From: Stieleria neptunia
GTDB lineage: Bacteria; Planctomycetota; Planctomycetia; Pirellulales; Pirellulaceae
Length of the DNA stretch: 64,000 nucleotides
Assembly: GCF_007754155.1 (NCBI RefSeq)
Contig: NZ_CP037423.1
Coordinates: forward strand, 2,108,001-2,172,000
Reading direction: 5' to 3'
Shown: piece by piece, positions 35,369 through 45,049 of the stretch
Layout of the letters: each line of letters starts with the position of its first letter
Position numbering within the stretch: the stretch's first letter is position 1
Notes under the pieces: generated by a model
The model's database searches: none
Told to the model about the DNA's origin: nothing
The model's input: the letters and a program-made list of their open reading frames with translations, nothing else
Position numbers and translations under genes: made by a program

Positions 35369-35947
35369 ATGAACGAAGATCAGCTTGAAAACCCGGTGTT
35401 GGGCTACGTGGTGATTGCCGTCGCCCTGGTCGTCGGCATGCTTTCGGCAACCGTTTTCGGCCAGGGAGCGGGCCACCAGGGAATGGAGAAATTGTCTGCG
35501 GTGCATCCAAAAACCAGCGCCGTCGCGAGCACGGTAAAAACCCATCGGGGCGATCCTCTCGCGGCGAACCCATCCAGTGCGGCAAAGTTTCACACCCCGG
35601 CGAACCGTCAATCCACCTCTCCGGTGCGCGGTTCAAACGGCCGAGACGACGCGTCGCGCCATTGGATCTTGGGCGTTCGTTCCACGCCGACGGCGGCCGG
35701 ATGCGTGGTCAGCGACGTCCTGCCCGGCAGCGCTGCCCAGCGTTGCGGGCTTGTCGCGGGCGACCGGATCCTGACCGTCGGCGGCCAACAAGTGGGCTGG
35801 CTGGGGGATCGACTGATCCGCCTGGACCAAGCCGTGGATTCTGCCCCGTCGCGGCAGACCCGTTTGCTGGTCCAACGCCGCGGCTCGGGCGTGATTCAAC
35901 CGGTGCGGGTGACGTTGCAGACGCTGTTTGAATGCTTGGGGCACTGA
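35369..35947 (+). CDS. Membrane-anchored PDZ-domain protein, possibly GspC-like
   Basis: 192 residues from ATG 35369. One N-terminal membrane helix (VLGYVVIAVALVVGMLSATVFG), a Ser/Ala/Thr-rich linker, then a PDZ fold at about 95-185 (WILGVRSTPTAAGCVVSDVL, GSAAQRCGLVAGDRILTVGG). No protease domain. The layout, helix-linker-PDZ, is that of GspC, the inner-membrane partner of the T2SS secretin, and the next gene on the same strand codes for a secretin. The PDZ call is sound, the GspC role is inference. Confidence 0.72.
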   Translation: MNEDQLENPVLGYVVIAVALVVGMLSATVFGQGAGHQGMEKLSAVHPKTSAVASTVKTHRGDPLAANPSSAAKFHTPANRQSTSPVRGSNGRDDASRHWILGVRSTPTAAGCVVSDVLPGSAAQRCGLVAGDRILTVGGQQVGWLGDRLIRLDQAVDSAPSRQTRLLVQRRGSGVIQPVRVTLQTLFECLGH

Positions 35948-36210
35948 TTGGCCACCGAATCCATCGGACCACAAACGGTGGAACATGGCCGGCGAGGGGA
36001 CGCTATATGGATTGCGGCGAGTTTGCGGGTGCTGCGGTTCGTTTTGATCCTGCGGGACAAATGACCGGACCACCCGCACTTTCGCGTCTTCCCGAACGTG
36101 CCGATCAACCCCAACAGCCGGATCGACCGATGCGAACGGTACAAGAGGCCCTGCCGGATTCACACCGGTGGTCGCGACAAGCCTGACGGTCCCGGTCAAC
36201 GAGCCACCCG

Positions 36211-38754
36211 ATGCTGAAATTAAACTCATCTCCCGCACGTTCTGCCAACCCTGTCCCCTCGCCGGCGAGCGATGATGGGCAACGTGCAGGACCGTCGGCG
36301 GCATGCCGGTCCCTGCTGGCGCGATTGATCATCGGGTTGGCGTCGATGGGGGTGTCGGGGTTGGCGTCGGCTGAACCGATCGACCGGGGCAGCGACGCCT
36401 CGTATCGGGAACGCATGACGCGATCGCAAGTCGACGCGGCGATCGCATTGGGAAACCTGGACGCGCTCGGCCGGATCGATAAAGCGTCTCGGTTGGAATC
36501 GCTTTACACGGCCATGATCGAAACCGAGCAAGCCCGCATCAAGTTGCGTCAATCCATCGCGCGACGCGACGCCAATTCACCGCGTCACGCATCGCCGGTG
36601 ATCGATCCGTTGACGGCCGGTGACGATGCCTCCGGCGGGCGGATTCGAGTGACGGCTTTTCGAGAGGACGGCCCGCACCAAGCCGGCGGCACGGCCCAGA
36701 TCGCGACCTTGTTGCGTCCGAACCGATACGCCCCACTGGTTGTCACGCTCCCGCATGCCTTGACGCCGGATGGGCGATCCGCCAGCCCGGCACTGGAATC
36801 GGTGGTGGTCGACGAGTCTCTGGCAAGCCAACAGACGTTCGCAACGTCGGCCGACCCATCCGGCCAGGCCCGCGACACGGAGCGGCTGGGCAGGCGCGAG
36901 TCGGAAACGGCACGGTCGACCGACAGCCCAGAGGAAGCAAGTTTTTCCGCGTTTCTCTCGGACACGCCTCCGGTCGCGTTGGCGTCTCCGCGGTCACAGC
37001 GTACGCCGCTTGCGGCGACGCTGCCTGCGGCGACGCTGCCTGCGGCGACGCTGCCTGCGGCGACGCTGCCTGCGGCCGCACCGATGGTGGTTTCGGCCCC
37101 GATCGATCCAAATCCCGAACCGGATGATTCGATCCCGGCGCCGGTTCGACCGGATTCCATTCCCCCGGATCCCGTTTTCGCGCCCGCAGCCCCGACCGCA
37201 GTCGCGCCCGCAGCTCCGGCCGCAGTCGCGACCGCAGTTCCGACCGAGCCTGTTCCGACCGAGCCTGCTCCCGTTCGGTCGTCGGTGGCGGCAGCGCCGC
37301 CTGCGGCCGCCGCGGCCGATGCGGAAGTTGCGGCGCAATGGCCCTTCGCGATGGGCGGGCGTGAAACCCTGCCGACGCCACAAAACACGGACGACGTCAC
37401 GCTCAGCGTTGACGATGTCGATGTCCGCACGGTGTTGGAGATGCTGGCAAAAGGTTACGGCATGAACATTCTGGTCGCTCCCGATGTCGTCGGCTCGGTG
37501 ACCGCCAATGTCAGTGGACTGACGCCCGAACAAACGCTCACCAGCGTCGCCCGGATGTGTGGTCTGGCGATCCAGCGTGACGACAACGTGATCCTGATTT
37601 ACCCGAAAGACAATCTGCCCCGGGAATCGCGCGAACTGCGTGTGTTCCCGCTGGACTTTGCTCGAGCGGAAGTGGTCGAGCCGACGATCACGGGGCTGCT
37701 GTCACCGATCGGCAGCGCCTACAGTTCCAAAGCGGACGATCTGGATAATCGCAAAGGCCGCGAATCGATCGTGGTCGTCGACACGCCCGACGTGCTGGAA
37801 CAGGTGGAGCGGTATTTGATGCAGGCCGACCAGGCCCCGCTGCAGGTGATGATCGAAGCGCGGGTGATGGAGATCGAACTAAAGGACAACATGGAGCACG
37901 GCGTCAATTTTGAAGCGATCTTCGGCGGTGATTTTCGTGTCGGTGGATTTCGGCTGACCGATAACATCGCCACGTCGACCAACCCGTTTTACTTTGGTGA
38001 GATCAGCGGCAGCGACTTGAAGGCCTTGCTGACCGTGCTGGAAACGACGACCGACGCCAAAACATTGGCCACGCCGCGGGTGATGGTGGTCAACGGCCAG
38101 AACGCGAAGATCCAAGTCGGCCAACAGCTCGGTTTCGCCGTCGCCACCGTCACGCAAACGTCAACGATCCAGGACGTTCGCTATCTGGACACCGGCGTCG
38201 TGCTCAATGTCACGCCGACGATCAGCCGCGATCACCGAATCCTGCTCCAGGTCAAACCTAAAGTCAGCAGTGGTGAAATCAATCCCGACACCTTGCTGCC
38301 CGAAGAAACGACGCGGGAAGTGGAAACCTCGGTCATGCTGGACAATCACCAAGGCATGATCGTGGGGGGATTGATCCAGGAAGAAGACCGCGTGGTCATC
38401 AAAAAGCTGCCGTGGCTCGGTGACGTCCGGCACGTCGGAAAGTTCTTTCAACGCCGCGAGACCTCGCGGGCGCGGACCGAGATCATCGTGGCCTTGATTC
38501 CCCACATCATCGATCCGTGTCAAGGCGGTCACTACAGCGACGACGATCCGATGCGAAAGCAAATCGAGTGGGAGCGGACGGAAAACCATTTGTTCAACGG
38601 CCCGCTCAATCGCGAGTGCCGGCCCTGGGAAGCACGTCTGCCCGACGTGACCGCGGACGACGCCTTGCACCGCGAGATCGACCGACTGCGGAATCGGCAC
38701 CCCTACTGCAAAGGCTGTGAGCCGATCAAAACGAGTCTTCTGCCGAACCACTGA
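36211..38754 (+). CDS. Secretin (type II/III secretion-type outer-membrane channel)
   Basis: 847 residues. The signal peptide is LLARLIIGLASMGVSGLASA. The N-terminal half is low-complexity, Pro/Ala-rich, with four ATLPA repeats at about 270-288. An N0/STN domain begins at about 394 (DVTLSVDDVDVRTVLEML), followed by N1 (LRVFPLDFARAEVVEPTI) and the secretin domain at about 550-770: VMIEARVMEIE, TLATPRVMVVNGQNAKIQVG and GMIVGGLIQEED near the C-terminus. Secretins form multimeric outer-membrane gates for protein secretion, pili or phage. No other secretion gene (ATPase, pseudopilin) is in the window. Confidence 0.92.
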   Translation: MLKLNSSPARSANPVPSPASDDGQRAGPSAACRSLLARLIIGLASMGVSGLASAEPIDRGSDASYRERMTRSQVDAAIALGNLDALGRIDKASRLESLYTAMIETEQARIKLRQSIARRDANSPRHASPVIDPLTAGDDASGGRIRVTAFREDGPHQAGGTAQIATLLRPNRYAPLVVTLPHALTPDGRSASPALESVVVDESLASQQTFATSADPSGQARDTERLGRRESETARSTDSPEEASFSAFLSDTPPVALASPRSQRTPLAATLPAATLPAATLPAATLPAAAPMVVSAPIDPNPEPDDSIPAPVRPDSIPPDPVFAPAAPTAVAPAAPAAVATAVPTEPVPTEPAPVRSSVAAAPPAAAAADAEVAAQWPFAMGGRETLPTPQNTDDVTLSVDDVDVRTVLEMLAKGYGMNILVAPDVVGSVTANVSGLTPEQTLTSVARMCGLAIQRDDNVILIYPKDNLPRESRELRVFPLDFARAEVVEPTITGLLSPIGSAYSSKADDLDNRKGRESIVVVDTPDVLEQVERYLMQADQAPLQVMIEARVMEIELKDNMEHGVNFEAIFGGDFRVGGFRLTDNIATSTNPFYFGEISGSDLKALLTVLETTTDAKTLATPRVMVVNGQNAKIQVGQQLGFAVATVTQTSTIQDVRYLDTGVVLNVTPTISRDHRILLQVKPKVSSGEINPDTLLPEETTREVETSVMLDNHQGMIVGGLIQEEDRVVIKKLPWLGDVRHVGKFFQRRETSRARTEIIVALIPHIIDPCQGGHYSDDDPMRKQIEWERTENHLFNGPLNRECRPWEARLPDVTADDALHREIDRLRNRHPYCKGCEPIKTSLLPNH
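37014..37075. repeat. 15-bp in-frame tandem repeat in the secretin gene
   Basis: Four copies of GCGACGCTGCCTGCG, coding for ATLPA. They lie in the low-complexity linker between the signal peptide and the N0 domain. Confidence 0.9.
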
Positions 38755-38774
38755 CAGTCTAACTGACAGTCTAA

Positions 38775-38803
38775 TTGTCGATCGCGTGACACCGGGGTAC
38801 ACT
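38775..38803 (+). promoter_or_regulatory. Candidate sigma-70-type promoter of gltA
   Basis: TTGTCG (38775-38780) and TACACT (38798-38803) with a 17-bp spacer. Just upstream, CTGACAGTCTAA occurs twice in tandem (about 38749-38772). The ATG is about 110 bp downstream, which implies a long leader. Read by eye. Confidence 0.4.
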
Positions 38804-38915
38804 CCTGCGGTAGACACAGCGACTGCCGCGGATCGATTCTGGACCCCGCCAATCGCATTGCGAAGCCCCCCGTACTGCACTGCCCTCGCCCCATCGAGAT
38901 TTCCTGGATCACGAG

Positions 38916-40232
38916 ATGAGTTCAAGCGTTAATTTGGAAACCCAAGACGCCGGCACGGTTCGTCTGACTTACGGTGACCAGGAGATCGAGCTTCCGGTCG
39001 TCGAAGGCTCCGAGGGGGAACGCGGAATCGATATCTCCGTGCTCCGCGGTACCACCGGGCTGGTCACCCTGGACGAAGGTTTTGTCAACACCGGCAGCAC
39101 CCGCAGCGCGGTCACCTTTCTCGACGGCGAAAAAGGCATCCTGCGATATCGCGGTTATCCGATCGAGGACCTGGCCAAGCACTGTGACTTCGTCGAAGTC
39201 GCCTACCTGCTGATTCATGGCGAATTGCCGAGCCCGGCCGAAGCCGCCAATTTCCGCAGCGGGATTCGCCACCACACGATGATCCACGAGGACATGCGGT
39301 CGTTCTACAACGGATTCCCGCGTGACGCCCACCCGATGGCCATCCTCAGCAGCGTCGTCGGCGCGCTGTCGACGTTTTATCAAGATTCGATGCAGGTCGA
39401 TGATCCGGATCAAGTGGAAATCTCGATCTATCGACTGCTCGCGAAACTGCCGACCATCGCTGCCTATGCGTACAAGAAGTCGATCGGCCAGCCGTTCATG
39501 TATCCGAACAATGATTTGGATTACTGCGAAAACTTCTTGCACATGATGTTCGCGACGCCCGCCCACGATCACTTGGTCGACCCCGACTTTGCCGAAGCCC
39601 TGAACCTGCTGTTGATCGTTCACGCCGACCACGAACAAAACTGCAGCACGTCGACGGTGCGGATGGTCGGCAGCAGCAATGCCAACCTGTTCGCATCCAT
39701 CTCCGCCGGCATCGGAGCCTTGTGGGGGCCGCTGCACGGGGGGGCCAATGAAGCTTGCGTGAATATGCTGGAGAAAATCGCGGCCGATGGCGGGAACGTC
39801 AAAAAGTACGTCGATATGGCCAAGGACAAAAACAGCAGCTTCCGTCTGATGGGATTCGGCCACCGCGTCTACAAGAACTTTGACCCCCGCGCCCAAATCA
39901 TTCGGGCGTGCTGCGACAAACTGCTCGCCAAACTGAATATCGACGACCCCTTGTTCCATGTCGCCCAAGAATTGCAAGACGTGGCGCTGGAAGATGAGTA
40001 CTTCGTCGAACGAAAGCTCTATCCGAACGTCGACTTTTATTCCGGCGTGATCTATCGGGCGATGGGGATCCCCGTCCAGATGTTTACCGTGCTGTTCTCC
40101 CTCGGGCGGCTCCCCGGCTGGATCGCCCATTGGAAAGAGCTTCACGCCACGCCCGGAAAACGCATCTATCGTCCCCGGCAGATCTACACCGGGCAAAACG
40201 AACGCACCGTCGTCCCGATCGAAAATCGCTAA
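38916..40232 (+). CDS. gltA: Citrate synthase
   Basis: Condenses oxaloacetate and acetyl-CoA to citrate, entry to the TCA cycle. 438 residues, the type II length. The catalytic residues are in place: His in LIVHADHEQNCS, His in GFGHRVYKN, and Asp in NVDFYSG. The N-terminal domain (residues 1-60) that binds NADH in the hexameric bacterial type is present. The gene has its own candidate promoter, and a thioredoxin-like gene starts 4 bases after its stop. Confidence 0.97.
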   Translation: MSSSVNLETQDAGTVRLTYGDQEIELPVVEGSEGERGIDISVLRGTTGLVTLDEGFVNTGSTRSAVTFLDGEKGILRYRGYPIEDLAKHCDFVEVAYLLIHGELPSPAEAANFRSGIRHHTMIHEDMRSFYNGFPRDAHPMAILSSVVGALSTFYQDSMQVDDPDQVEISIYRLLAKLPTIAAYAYKKSIGQPFMYPNNDLDYCENFLHMMFATPAHDHLVDPDFAEALNLLLIVHADHEQNCSTSTVRMVGSSNANLFASISAGIGALWGPLHGGANEACVNMLEKIAADGGNVKKYVDMAKDKNSSFRLMGFGHRVYKNFDPRAQIIRACCDKLLAKLNIDDPLFHVAQELQDVALEDEYFVERKLYPNVDFYSGVIYRAMGIPVQMFTVLFSLGRLPGWIAHWKELHATPGKRIYRPRQIYTGQNERTVVPIENR

Positions 40233-40235
40233 TCG

Positions 40236-40802
40236 ATGCCACTCGACCTTGCCGCCCTGTTCGACCAAGGGCTCTCGTATGATGCGTTCTTGGCCAAGCA
40301 CGGCAACGAGGCCCAGCGCAACCGCTGGAGTGCGGTGCATGCGGAAGTTCGCCTCAGCGAGCCCCAGCGCGATCTGCTGGCGGGATTCGTCCGCGAGATG
40401 AAAGTCCTCGTCTCGGCCGGTGCCTGGTGTGGCGACTGCGTCAATCAATGCCCGGTGTTCGATCACTTCGCGGCCGCGAATGAAAAAATTCGCGTGCGTT
40501 TTTTCGACCGAGACGAACACAGCGAGTTGGCCGAATCGATTTCGACCTGTGGCGGCCATCGCGTCCCGTCGGTCTTGTTTCTCAGCGAGGACAACTTCAT
40601 CTGCGGGCGGTACGGCGACCGCACCCTGGCGACCTATCGACACATGGCGGCCACCCAGCTCGGCCCCAGTTGCCCGACGGGCATCGGTGCCATCAACGTC
40701 GACCTGCTCCAAGCCGTCACCGCCGAATGGCTGGCCGAATTCGAACGCATCCAGTTGATGCTGCGATTGTCAGGGCGTCTGCGCGAAAAGCACGGGGACT
40801 GA
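40236..40802 (+). CDS. Thioredoxin-family protein
   Basis: 188 residues, cytoplasmic, without signal peptide. After ~60 helical residues the thioredoxin fold begins (MKVLVSAGAWCGDCVNQCP); the WCGDC active site has the Cys-x2-Cys pair with Gly-Asp between. The fold continues with VRFFDRD and the cis-Pro region GHRVPSVLFL. The central Gly-Asp pair resembles thiol-disulfide proteins used in arsenate/thiol reactions. It is almost certainly co-transcribed with gltA (3-bp gap). A role for it in the TCA context is not evident. Confidence 0.82.
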   Translation: MPLDLAALFDQGLSYDAFLAKHGNEAQRNRWSAVHAEVRLSEPQRDLLAGFVREMKVLVSAGAWCGDCVNQCPVFDHFAAANEKIRVRFFDRDEHSELAESISTCGGHRVPSVLFLSEDNFICGRYGDRTLATYRHMAATQLGPSCPTGIGAINVDLLQAVTAEWLAEFERIQLMLRLSGRLREKHGD

Positions 40803-40960
40803 TTGTCAAACCTTTCCGGTTGTAGGCTTCGAATCGTCTGTTGGCATCTTCTTGCCACCGAAACCGCTCCCCAAGCCGGCTGATCGACTGAATATTGCCG
40901 GCTCAGAACTCCGATTTTCTTTCCAGACCCTGTTCACCTACGCATTACTGGAGTCTTCCA

Positions 40961-41875
40961 GTGCCGAAATTTCCGCGGCCCGCCCGCGTCTCGATTGTGA
41001 TTCCGCTGCAGCGTGACGAGAAACTTTTCGAGGAAACGCTGCTCAGTGTTTTGGAAAATCAGACGGATGATTGCCAGATCATTGCGGTCCACAACGGGAC
41101 GTATGCTGATCCCTTTGAGCTGAACGACGAAGTCAGCTTTGTCACCGCCCGATCGTCCAACCTGACCGACTTGGTGCGCGATGCATTTGGCGTCACGTCG
41201 GCCCCGGTTGTGCACGTCCTGGGGACCGGCATGCGAGCCCAGGCCGATTGGCTGGATCGCGCCTTGGAGCCATTTGACAACGCGCGGGTCGGCGCCGTCG
41301 CCCCGACCTTGATCGACCCGGCCGGCCGTCCCGTTGAAGGCGCCCATTGGGCGGATTCCGGCGGGCGATTCTGCCAGAGCCGCTCGGGGCTTGTTCCCAC
41401 GGGGCCGCTCAGTGGTTTTTTTGTGAACGCGTTTTTCGCCCGCCGCCACCTGCTCGGCAATCTGCTTGACGCCGTCGCACCGGCGATGAGTGATCCGATC
41501 GCGGTCAGCTACGCGATGGGGTGCTTGATGAAGCGTGCCGGATGGAAACTCGCCTCGGCAGACGGTTGTCGCGTTGAGGCGGAAGACGCGCTCGAATCGC
41601 CCGATCACTCGGACATGGCCCGCGGCCAATGCCTGGGTGCGATCCGCCATCGGGTGCTGCCAGGCGAGCCTGCTCCCGGAAGGGGCGCGATGCTCCGCGA
41701 GGCGCTTCTGGGTTCAAGTTCCGTGGGCGAGATGATCGGGATGATGCGTTATCGAAACAGTCTTTCGGCGGTCCGCCGCGCGATCGACCCCGACAGCGTC
41801 CCAGCGGCCGACGACACGGCCCACGTGATCAACCTGCCTGCGGCCGAGACGCAACTCCACCGGGATGCGGCGTAG
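40961..41875 (+). CDS. Glycosyltransferase family 2-like protein
   Basis: 304 residues from GTG 40961, preceded by GGAG 8 bp upstream, which decides the start over the GTG/ATG-like codons further up. The GT-A core begins at RVSIVIPLQRDEKLFEETLLSVLENQ and includes IIAVHNGT and WLDRALEPFDNARVGAVAPTL. Residues around VLGTGMRAQADW sit where a metal-binding DxD is normally found; no clear DxD is seen, so activity is uncertain. Only weakly hydrophobic, presumably cytoplasmic or membrane-associated. The acceptor is unknown. Confidence 0.72.
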   Translation: MPKFPRPARVSIVIPLQRDEKLFEETLLSVLENQTDDCQIIAVHNGTYADPFELNDEVSFVTARSSNLTDLVRDAFGVTSAPVVHVLGTGMRAQADWLDRALEPFDNARVGAVAPTLIDPAGRPVEGAHWADSGGRFCQSRSGLVPTGPLSGFFVNAFFARRHLLGNLLDAVAPAMSDPIAVSYAMGCLMKRAGWKLASADGCRVEAEDALESPDHSDMARGQCLGAIRHRVLPGEPAPGRGAMLREALLGSSSVGEMIGMMRYRNSLSAVRRAIDPDSVPAADDTAHVINLPAAETQLHRDAA

Positions 41876-42055
41876 GTCCGGCTGTGCCAGCAGCACGTTG
41901 GCCTGCACGGCGTGCCGGAGTGCTGCGTTGCAACCTCATCTCAGGGTGGCGGATTTGATCGGAAACGGGCATCGGTATCCAGGGATTCACCAACCGTTGG
42001 TGTCTAGCCTTTAGGCGATTCCTTGTCGCTGCGCCGCAGCGACGGAGAATTGCCT

Positions 42056-42246
42056 GAAGGGACCGTCCAGTTTAGGGACGACGCGAACGCAACGGATCCT
42101 GATGGTCTCGTCGATTGAGTGTGATGCGGTCGGCGAATCGTTGTACGATGTCCTTTCTAAGTCGTCGGGGCGAGCCCTCCGGACGACGGCCCGGAAGGGC
42201 CATCGTACTCCAAGAACCAGTCGTCCTAAGCTGGACGGTCCCTGAA
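42056..42246. mobile_element. MITE-like element with about 25-bp terminal inverted repeats
   Basis: Left end GAAGGGACCGTCCAGTTTAG..., right end complement TTCAGGGACCGTCCAGCTTAG...: the arms pair over about 25 bp with one mismatch and a one-base indel. Inside is a second stem, GTACGATG...CATCGTAC (about 42147-42208). Too short to code for a transposase. Movable only in trans, if at all. Confidence 0.6.
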
Positions 42247-42318
42247 GCCTGTACACCAGCACGCATGCCCGTGCCATTCGGGTTGCGCATCCTAAGTTGA
42301 AATAACGATCGCGCAATG

Positions 42319-42357
42319 AAAAAACCCCGCCGGTCGATGGCCGGCGGGGTTTCGTTT
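42319..42357 (-). terminator. Intrinsic terminator of clpC (symmetrical)
   Basis: Arms AACCCCGCCGG (42323-42333) and CCGGCGGGGTT (42341-42351). Read on the minus strand the stem is followed by six Ts just after the clpC stop; on the plus strand TTCGTTTTTC follows, so it may work in both directions. Confidence 0.85.
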
Positions 42358-42400
42358 TTCGTTTTTCGTTTAGGCGTTGGCCGACGAATTGGCCGACGAA

Positions 42401-45049
42401 TCAGTTGCCCGAGTCGTCTTTGTTTTCTTCGGACTCGCCGACGGAGGCGCTGACGGGCTGTTCTTTTTCCTCGGCCAGGCCGCGGGTTTCGCCGTGGAAT
42501 TCGAGCCGAACCACTTTGACCTTCTTGCCATCGGGGTCGATCATCTTTCCCTCGTCGGTCACGGTCATGTCGCCCGGGGCGACGGAATCACCGTCGGAGT
42601 TTTCCAGGATCCCTTTGACCACGATCGTGTCCTTGCCTTCGAATGCACCGCGGAGCAGTTCTTCGCTGAGCGGGTCTTCGATTCGTTGTTCGATCGCACG
42701 ACGCAGCGGACGTGCACCGTAATTCAAATCGGTTCCGCGACGGATCAAGAACTCCTTCGCTTCGTCTTGCAGTTCCAGCGCCAATCCGCGGTCGAGCAAG
42801 CGTTCGCGAACCTTGGACAGTTCGAAATCGATGACCAGCTTCAAGTCGACTCGCGTCAGGTGGCGGAAGATGATCGTGTCATCCAGGCGGTTCAAGAACT
42901 CGGGCCGGAACACGCGTTCGATCTGTTCCATCACACGCGTCTTCATGGATTCGTAGCTGGCGTCGTTGTCGGACTTTTGGAATCCGAACGCAGACTCGTT
43001 CTTGATCGCTTCGGCACCGGCGTTGGTGGTCATGATCAGGATCGTGTTGCGGAAGTCGACGTTGCGTCCGAACGAGTCGGTCAAACGGCCTTCTTCCATG
43101 ACCTGCAGCATCATGTTGAACACATCGGGATGCGCCTTTTCGATTTCGTCGAACAGCACCACGGCGTAGGGGCGGCGTCGAATTTTCTCGGTCAACTGAC
43201 CGCCTTCTTCGTACCCGACGAATCCGGGAGGTGCCCCGATCAAACGGCTGACGTTGTGTTTCTCCATGTACTCGCTCATGTCGATGTGCACGAGCGCGTC
43301 GCTGTCACCGAACATGTATTCGGCGAGCGCTTTGGCGAGCAGGGTTTTCCCGACCCCGGTGGGTCCGGCGAAGATGAACGAGCCGGTCGGGCGTCGCGGA
43401 TCCTTCAAACCACTGCGGCTTCGGCGAACGGCTTTGGCAACGGCCGAAACCGCCAGGTCTTGGCTGACGACTCGCTTGTGCAGTTCTTCTTCCATCCGCA
43501 TCAGTCGCAAGCTGTCTTCGGTCGACAGTCGGGTCAACGGGATGCCGGTCATCTTGCTGACCACTTCGGCGATCACTTCTTCGTCGACGACGCCGTCGGT
43601 TTGCTGGCTCTTCTCACGCCAGTCCTGGGTGATCTGGTCTTTCTTCTTGCGAAGCTTTTCGGCCTGATCGCGGAGGTTGGCCGCTTTCTCGAAATCCTGG
43701 TTGGCGACCGCGTCTTCCTTTTCCTTGTTCAGCTGTTCGACTTCTTCGTCGATTTCTTTCAGATCCGGCGGACGGGTCATCGTGCGCAACCGAACGCGTG
43801 CACCGGCTTCGTCGATCACGTCGATCGCCTTGTCGGGCAGGCATCGGGCGGTGATGTAGCGCTCGCTCATCTCGACGGCCGAGACCACGGCGTCGTCGGT
43901 GATTTGCACGCGGTGGTGTTCTTCGTAGCGTTCACGCAGCCCTTTCAGGATCGCGACGGTTTCTTGCTTGCCGGTCGGTTCGACGATGATCTCTTGGAAC
44001 CGTCGCGCCAGCGCGTTGTCTTTTTCGATGTACTTTCGGTACTCGTCCAGCGTGGTCGCACCGATGCACTGGATCTCGCCGCGGGCGAGGGCTGGCTTGA
44101 GCACGTTGGCGGCGTCGATGGCGCCTTCGGCTCCACCGGCACCGACCAGGGTGTGGAGTTCGTCGATGAACAAGATCGTGTTCTTGACGCGGCGGACTTC
44201 GGTCATGACCGCTTTGATGCGTTCTTCGAATTGCCCGCGATACTTGGTGCCGGCAACCATCATCGCCAGGTCGAGGACCACGATTCGTTTTTCGGCCAGG
44301 ATCTCGGGGACTTCGCCCTCGATCACCTTTTGGGCGAATCCTTCGACGATCGCCGTCTTGCCGACGCCGGCCTCGCCGAGCAGCACGGGATTGTTCTTGG
44401 TCCGGCGGCAGAGGATTTGGATGGCGCGTTCGATTTCGCGTTCCCGCCCGATGACCGGATCCAGTTCGCCCTTGCGAGCCAATTCGGTCAGGTCGCGGCC
44501 GAAGCTGTCCAGTGCGGGCGTCTTGCTCTTGCCGCTCTTGCCCGACGCACTGCCGGAACTGCCTTCTTCGCTGCCGCGTCCGCCGCGTTCGCCGACTTCC
44601 GCACCCTCGAGTCCATGGCCGAGCAAATTGAGCACTTCTTCGCGGACGTCTTCCAGCTTCAGCCCCAGGTTCATCAGGACTTGTGCGGCGACGCCTTCTT
44701 GTTCTCGCAGCAGACCGAGCAAGATGTGCTCGGTGCCGACGTAGCTGTGATTCAGATTCCGAGCCTCCTCCATGGAATACTCGATCACCTTCTTCGCCCG
44801 CGGCGTTTGTGGCAACTTTCCGACGGTCACCATCTCGGGGCCGCTCTGGACCAATTTCTCGACCTCCAAACGGATCTTGCGGAGATCGACGTCCAGGTTT
44901 TTCAGCACATTGGCGGCCACCCCACTGCCTTCTTTGACCAGGCCGAGCAAAATATGCTCGGTCCCGATGTATTCGTGGTTGAAACGCTGTGCTTCCTGGT
45001 TAGCCAGTTGCATCACTTTGCGAGCGCGGTCGGTAAATCGTTCGTACAT
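42401..45049 (-). CDS. clpC: ATP-dependent Clp protease ATP-binding subunit ClpC
   Basis: 882 residues, a typical ClpC. Two Clp_N repeats (about 1-145; RAKKVIEYSMEEA), D1 with Walker A GEAGVGKTAIVEG (about 222) and Walker B ILFIDELH, the UVR-type middle domain (DFEKAANLRDQAEKLRKK), and D2 with Walker A GPTGVGKTLLAKA (about 560). It unfolds substrates for ClpP. Its 5' region carries a perfect TTGACAG/CTGTCAA palindrome; neither CtsR nor CIRCE boxes were seen. The C-terminus is acidic. Alone in its unit, with the next minus-strand gene about 510 bp upstream. Confidence 0.97.
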   Translation of the reverse strand: MYERFTDRARKVMQLANQEAQRFNHEYIGTEHILLGLVKEGSGVAANVLKNLDVDLRKIRLEVEKLVQSGPEMVTVGKLPQTPRAKKVIEYSMEEARNLNHSYVGTEHILLGLLREQEGVAAQVLMNLGLKLEDVREEVLNLLGHGLEGAEVGERGGRGSEEGSSGSASGKSGKSKTPALDSFGRDLTELARKGELDPVIGREREIERAIQILCRRTKNNPVLLGEAGVGKTAIVEGFAQKVIEGEVPEILAEKRIVVLDLAMMVAGTKYRGQFEERIKAVMTEVRRVKNTILFIDELHTLVGAGGAEGAIDAANVLKPALARGEIQCIGATTLDEYRKYIEKDNALARRFQEIIVEPTGKQETVAILKGLRERYEEHHRVQITDDAVVSAVEMSERYITARCLPDKAIDVIDEAGARVRLRTMTRPPDLKEIDEEVEQLNKEKEDAVANQDFEKAANLRDQAEKLRKKKDQITQDWREKSQQTDGVVDEEVIAEVVSKMTGIPLTRLSTEDSLRLMRMEEELHKRVVSQDLAVSAVAKAVRRSRSGLKDPRRPTGSFIFAGPTGVGKTLLAKALAEYMFGDSDALVHIDMSEYMEKHNVSRLIGAPPGFVGYEEGGQLTEKIRRRPYAVVLFDEIEKAHPDVFNMMLQVMEEGRLTDSFGRNVDFRNTILIMTTNAGAEAIKNESAFGFQKSDNDASYESMKTRVMEQIERVFRPEFLNRLDDTIIFRHLTRVDLKLVIDFELSKVRERLLDRGLALELQDEAKEFLIRRGTDLNYGARPLRRAIEQRIEDPLSEELLRGAFEGKDTIVVKGILENSDGDSVAPGDMTVTDEGKMIDPDGKKVKVVRLEFHGETRGLAEEKEQPVSASVGESEENKDDSGN

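Larger units (their letters stand above)
41876..42400. other. Gap with a MITE-like element and the clpC terminator
   Basis: Between convergent genes. It has a small hairpin (TCGCTGCGCCGCAGCGA, 42026-42042), a MITE-like element (42056-42246) and the terminator at 42319-42357. No gene. Confidence 0.65.

Noticed and set aside
38922..40712. Minus-strand frame of about 596 codons
   Set aside because: Antisense of citrate synthase and the thioredoxin-like gene; no motif.
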